A stretch of DNA of 64,000 nt. Source: Microvirga subterranea (GTDB lineage Bacteria; Pseudomonadota; Alphaproteobacteria; Rhizobiales; Beijerinckiaceae). Below are positions 62,078-64,000 of this stretch, piece after piece. The stretch is from positions 372,001-436,000 of the forward strand of contig NZ_QQBB01000003.1 in the NCBI RefSeq assembly GCF_003350535.1, written 5' to 3'. Position numbers and translations under genes: made by a program. The notes below the pieces were generated by a model. The model was not told where the DNA came from. It did no database searches and saw nothing but the letters and a program-made list of their open reading frames with translations. Every line of letters starts with the position of its first letter. Position 1 is the stretch's first letter.

Positions 62078-62788
62078 CTACCGCGCCCGCTGGCCGAACA
62101 GCACGGCCTGGACGTTCGGGTCCTGCATGTCGTTGTTCTGGCGGATCTCCGAGCTGACCTTGAGGCCCCGCTCCACCGCCGGACGGGCCAGCATGGTCTC
62201 GAGCCAGCGCTTCACGTGCGGGAAGTCGTCGATGTTCTGGCCCTGGCGCTCCCAGAGCTTGGCCCAGCCCACGATGGCCATGTCGGCAATGGAATAATCG
62301 CCCGCCACATATTCCCGGTCGGAAAGCCGCTTGTTCAGGACCCCATAGAGGCGGTTCGCCTCGTTGGTGTAGCGGTCGATGGCGTATTGCACCTTCTCGG
62401 GCGCGTAGATGCGGAAATGGTGCGTCTGGCCGAGCATGGGACCGAAGCCGCCCATCTGCCAGAACAGCCACTGGTCGACCTCGACCCGCTTGCGCTCGTC
62501 GGCCGGGTAGAACTGGCCCGTCTTGCGGCCGAGATACTGCAGGATCGCGCCGGACTCGAACACCGAGATCGGCTTGCCGTCCGGTCCCTCCGGATCGACG
62601 ATCGCCGGCATCCGGTTATTGGGGGAGATCGCCAGGAATTCCGGCTTGAACTGGTCGCCCTTGCCGATGTTCACCGGATGGATCGTATAGGGCAGCCCGC
62701 ATTCTTCGAGCATGATGGTGATCTTCCAGCCGTTCGGGGTCGGCCAGTAATACAGATCGATCGGCTTTTGCTGGGCAGGCGCCGCCAT
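62078..62788 (-). CDS. Glutathione S-transferase (Nu class, YfcG/YghU-like)
   Basis: The 236-residue protein has a thioredoxin-like N-domain without a catalytic Cys: LYYWPTPNGWKITIMLEECG has the TPNG turn typical of the disulfide-bond reductase (Nu) class, and FLAISPNNRMPAIVDPEGPD with SVFESGAILQYLGRKTGQFY forms the glutathione site. The all-helical C-domain includes VAGDYSIADMAIVGWAKLWE. It likely acts as a GSH-dependent disulfide reductase or peroxidase in the cytoplasm. Confidence 0.93.
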   Translation of the reverse strand: MAAPAQQKPIDLYYWPTPNGWKITIMLEECGLPYTIHPVNIGKGDQFKPEFLAISPNNRMPAIVDPEGPDGKPISVFESGAILQYLGRKTGQFYPADERKRVEVDQWLFWQMGGFGPMLGQTHHFRIYAPEKVQYAIDRYTNEANRLYGVLNKRLSDREYVAGDYSIADMAIVGWAKLWERQGQNIDDFPHVKRWLETMLARPAVERGLKVSSEIRQNNDMQDPNVQAVLFGQRAR

Positions 62789-62977
62789 GACGGACCACTC
62801 CTCAATTCAGAACGTCGGGCACAGTGTTTAGGCCATTAGATCGGGCCGGACACTATCTGGCGCAAGGAAAGCTGGTGAAAAGAGCCGAATTGGTCTCGCG
62901 AAGGACTATAAGATACTTTATTTCATTATGGTCGTTATAGAGCCTCTCGATAGCAGAGGCCTCGCAAGGGGAACCTG

Positions 62978-63229
62978 ATGACCAATCGCATTCTGAGCTT
63001 CGCCGTCACCACCGCCATGGTCGCCGCCCTCGGCTGCTCCGCGGCACTCGCGACCGAGACCAAGCCCAAGAAGGAGCCCACCGCCGCCCAGATGGCCGCC
63101 CGCGAGCGCATGTCGAAGTGCAGCGCCGAGTGGAAGGAGGCTAAGGCCGGCGGCAAGGTCGAGCCCGGCATGAAGTGGCCGAAATTCTGGAGCGCCTGCA
63201 ACACCCGCATGAAGGCCAACAAGGCCTGA
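62978..63229 (+). CDS. Small exported Lys-rich protein (PsiF-like)
   Basis: The 83-residue protein starts at ATG 62978 after AAGGGGAACCTG. The signal peptide (ILSFAVTTAMVAALGCSAAL) ends near ALA. The mature part is basic with two Cys (RMSKCSAEWKEAKAGG and KFWSACNTRMKAN), an arrangement resembling PsiF-type repeats seen in small periplasmic proteins. It is probably periplasmic; function is unknown. Confidence 0.7.
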   Translation: MTNRILSFAVTTAMVAALGCSAALATETKPKKEPTAAQMAARERMSKCSAEWKEAKAGGKVEPGMKWPKFWSACNTRMKANKA

Positions 63230-63331
63230 CTGGATCTGCCCGGATCTCATGCTCGGCTGAGGCTGGAGTATACGGAGGTGGGGGAGATCGCGCTTCGAAA
63301 CCCCACCCCATGCCACTGAGACAACAATGGC

Positions 63332-63586
63332 ATGAGCCAGTATACGGGTCCTAAGATCAATCCGCGCAAGGGAAGTGACAGGGCTGCTATTGCGATTTGC
63401 CTTCTGTCGCTAAGCATTGGCGTTGTCGCTGGCTTTGCAGCCGGCGACTTCGTGCTGTTCGCAATTGCTTATCCGCTTGCTGGGGTAATCCTCTTCGTTG
63501 CTTATGCCTTGGTTAGACGACGCTTTGGGTGGCCTCAACTTCGGTGGAGCCAGCTCGAAATCATCTTTTTCTTCTTCCCATTCTGA
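63332..63586 (+). CDS. Small membrane hypothetical protein
   Basis: The 84-residue protein (MSQYTGPKINPRKGSDRAAI) has two hydrophobic segments (IAICLLSLSIGVVAGFAAGD and FAIAYPLAGVILFVAYALV) and ends in FFFFPF. GC is lower than in the neighbourhood. No strong ribosome site precedes the ATG, so it may not be real or may start differently. Confidence 0.45.
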   Translation: MSQYTGPKINPRKGSDRAAIAICLLSLSIGVVAGFAAGDFVLFAIAYPLAGVILFVAYALVRRRFGWPQLRWSQLEIIFFFFPF

Positions 63587-63802
63587 TTTTCTGAGCCATT
63601 GGCCTGCAAGCCGGTCGTGAGTGCTTGCCACGTGTCCTTGAACCGCACTACGATCTGTCTGTCGGAAAAGGCGGACCGGTTTGGTTAGCCCGGTCGTTCC
63701 CGTCGGAAGATTCGGCGGGAGCTCTGGCTGGCGCGCGAGCGCCAAGTCCCATGACGGAAGCCCTGGCGCATGGTGCTCCAGGGCAACCCAGGGACATGCG
63801 CC

Positions 63803-64000
63803 ATGCAACAGCAGATATCAGTGATCACCCTCGGCGTTCGCGACCTTTCCCGGTCCCGGCACTTCTATGTCGACGGCTTCGGGTGGACGCCCGTCTTCGG
63901 GAACGACGAGATCGCCTTCTACCAGATGAACGGGTTCGTCTTCGGCACCTGGCTTACGCATGCGCTCGAGGATGACATGCGCCGCGAGGGCCTGCTGCGG
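63803..64000 (+). CDS. VOC-family protein (glyoxalase/bleomycin-resistance fold), N-terminal part
   Basis: Sixty-six codons are seen before the window ends. MQQQISVITLGVRDLSRSRH followed by FYVDGFGWTPVFGNDEIAFY is the typical first beta-alpha-beta-beta-beta half of a VOC domain, with FGTWLTHALEDDMRREGLL after it. VOC proteins act as dioxygenases, isomerases or antibiotic-binding proteins. The function depends on the part outside the window. Confidence 0.8.
   Translation, partial: MQQQISVITLGVRDLSRSRHFYVDGFGWTPVFGNDEIAFYQMNGFVFGTWLTHALEDDMRREGLLR

Noticed and set aside
63587..63802. Possible RNA gene in the gap before the VOC gene
   Set aside because: Short inverted repeats are present (for example around TGGCGCGCGAGCGCCA), but no tRNA cloverleaf, conserved RNA motif or terminator could be built.

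Overview
The window is GC-rich (roughly two-thirds G+C) chromosomal DNA from an alphaproteobacterium. A Hyphomicrobiales lineage near Microvirga/Methylobacterium is my best guess. The pointers are an HWE-type histidine kinase, an ECF sigma factor of the DGPF-associated type, hdaA next to ppk/ppx, many RTX paralogues and several small conserved alphaproteobacterial families. The species is inferred, not shown. No transposase, integrase, phage gene, CRISPR array, rRNA or tRNA was recognised.

Layout. 0-5 kb: 5' end of an NADP-malic enzyme gene, a hexapeptide acetyltransferase, and an overlapping minus-strand set aspS - glycosyltransferase - acyltransferase. 5-10 kb: a Thr/Ser/Ala-rich orphan, a secreted 14-residue-repeat glycine-rich protein, a methyltransferase, a GGDEF diguanylate cyclase and an MscS channel. 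10.2-15.1 kb: a TetR regulator divergent from a NitT/TauT-type ABC importer and an amidohydrolase, forming a self-contained uptake and catabolism module of unknown substrate. 15.6-20.6 kb: a complete branched-chain 2-oxoacid dehydrogenase operon (E1alpha, E1beta, E2, E3). 20.6-21.4 kb: an HNH-like protein.

21.7-34.7 kb is the accessory-looking part. It holds five RTX/hemolysin-type calcium-binding proteins: a 1244-residue protein with three ~104-residue modules, an 822-residue protein with an adhesin-like N-terminus, a 439-residue nearly pure RTX protein, a 599-residue protein with six 56-residue repeats, and a serralysin-like protein whose zinc-binding motif is degenerate. ssb and a small periplasmic protein gene sit among them. 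Three of the RTX proteins share a nearly identical C-terminal secretion cassette joined to unrelated N-terminal modules, and no type I secretion genes are nearby. AT-rich palindromes lie upstream of several of these genes.

35-45 kb: uvrA, nitronate monooxygenase, a DUF4336 protein, a GAF-HWE histidine kinase, small membrane proteins, and a DGPF/YciI protein paired with an ECF sigma factor. 45-56 kb: rnd, a 2OG-Fe(II) oxygenase, and a tight minus-strand group (CDP-alcohol phosphatidyltransferase, AI-2E permease, hdaA, ppk, ppx) linking membrane lipid synthesis, replication control and polyphosphate metabolism. A cupin protein gene and the purM-purN pair follow. 56-64 kb: a molybdopterin oxidoreductase, a membrane protein with a ClpP-like domain, ndk, a DUF2147 protein, a glutathione S-transferase, small proteins, and the start of a VOC-family gene.

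Two copies of a ~150-bp palindromic repeat lie at convergent gene ends (about 56.0 and 62.0 kb), and a different inverted repeat lies at 44.7-44.85 kb. Several rho-independent terminators are clear. The best candidates for something undescribed are the RTX array with its pseudo-protease and swapped poly-Pro/poly-Gly linkers, the multi-spanning ClpP-like protein, and the 14-residue-repeat secreted protein.
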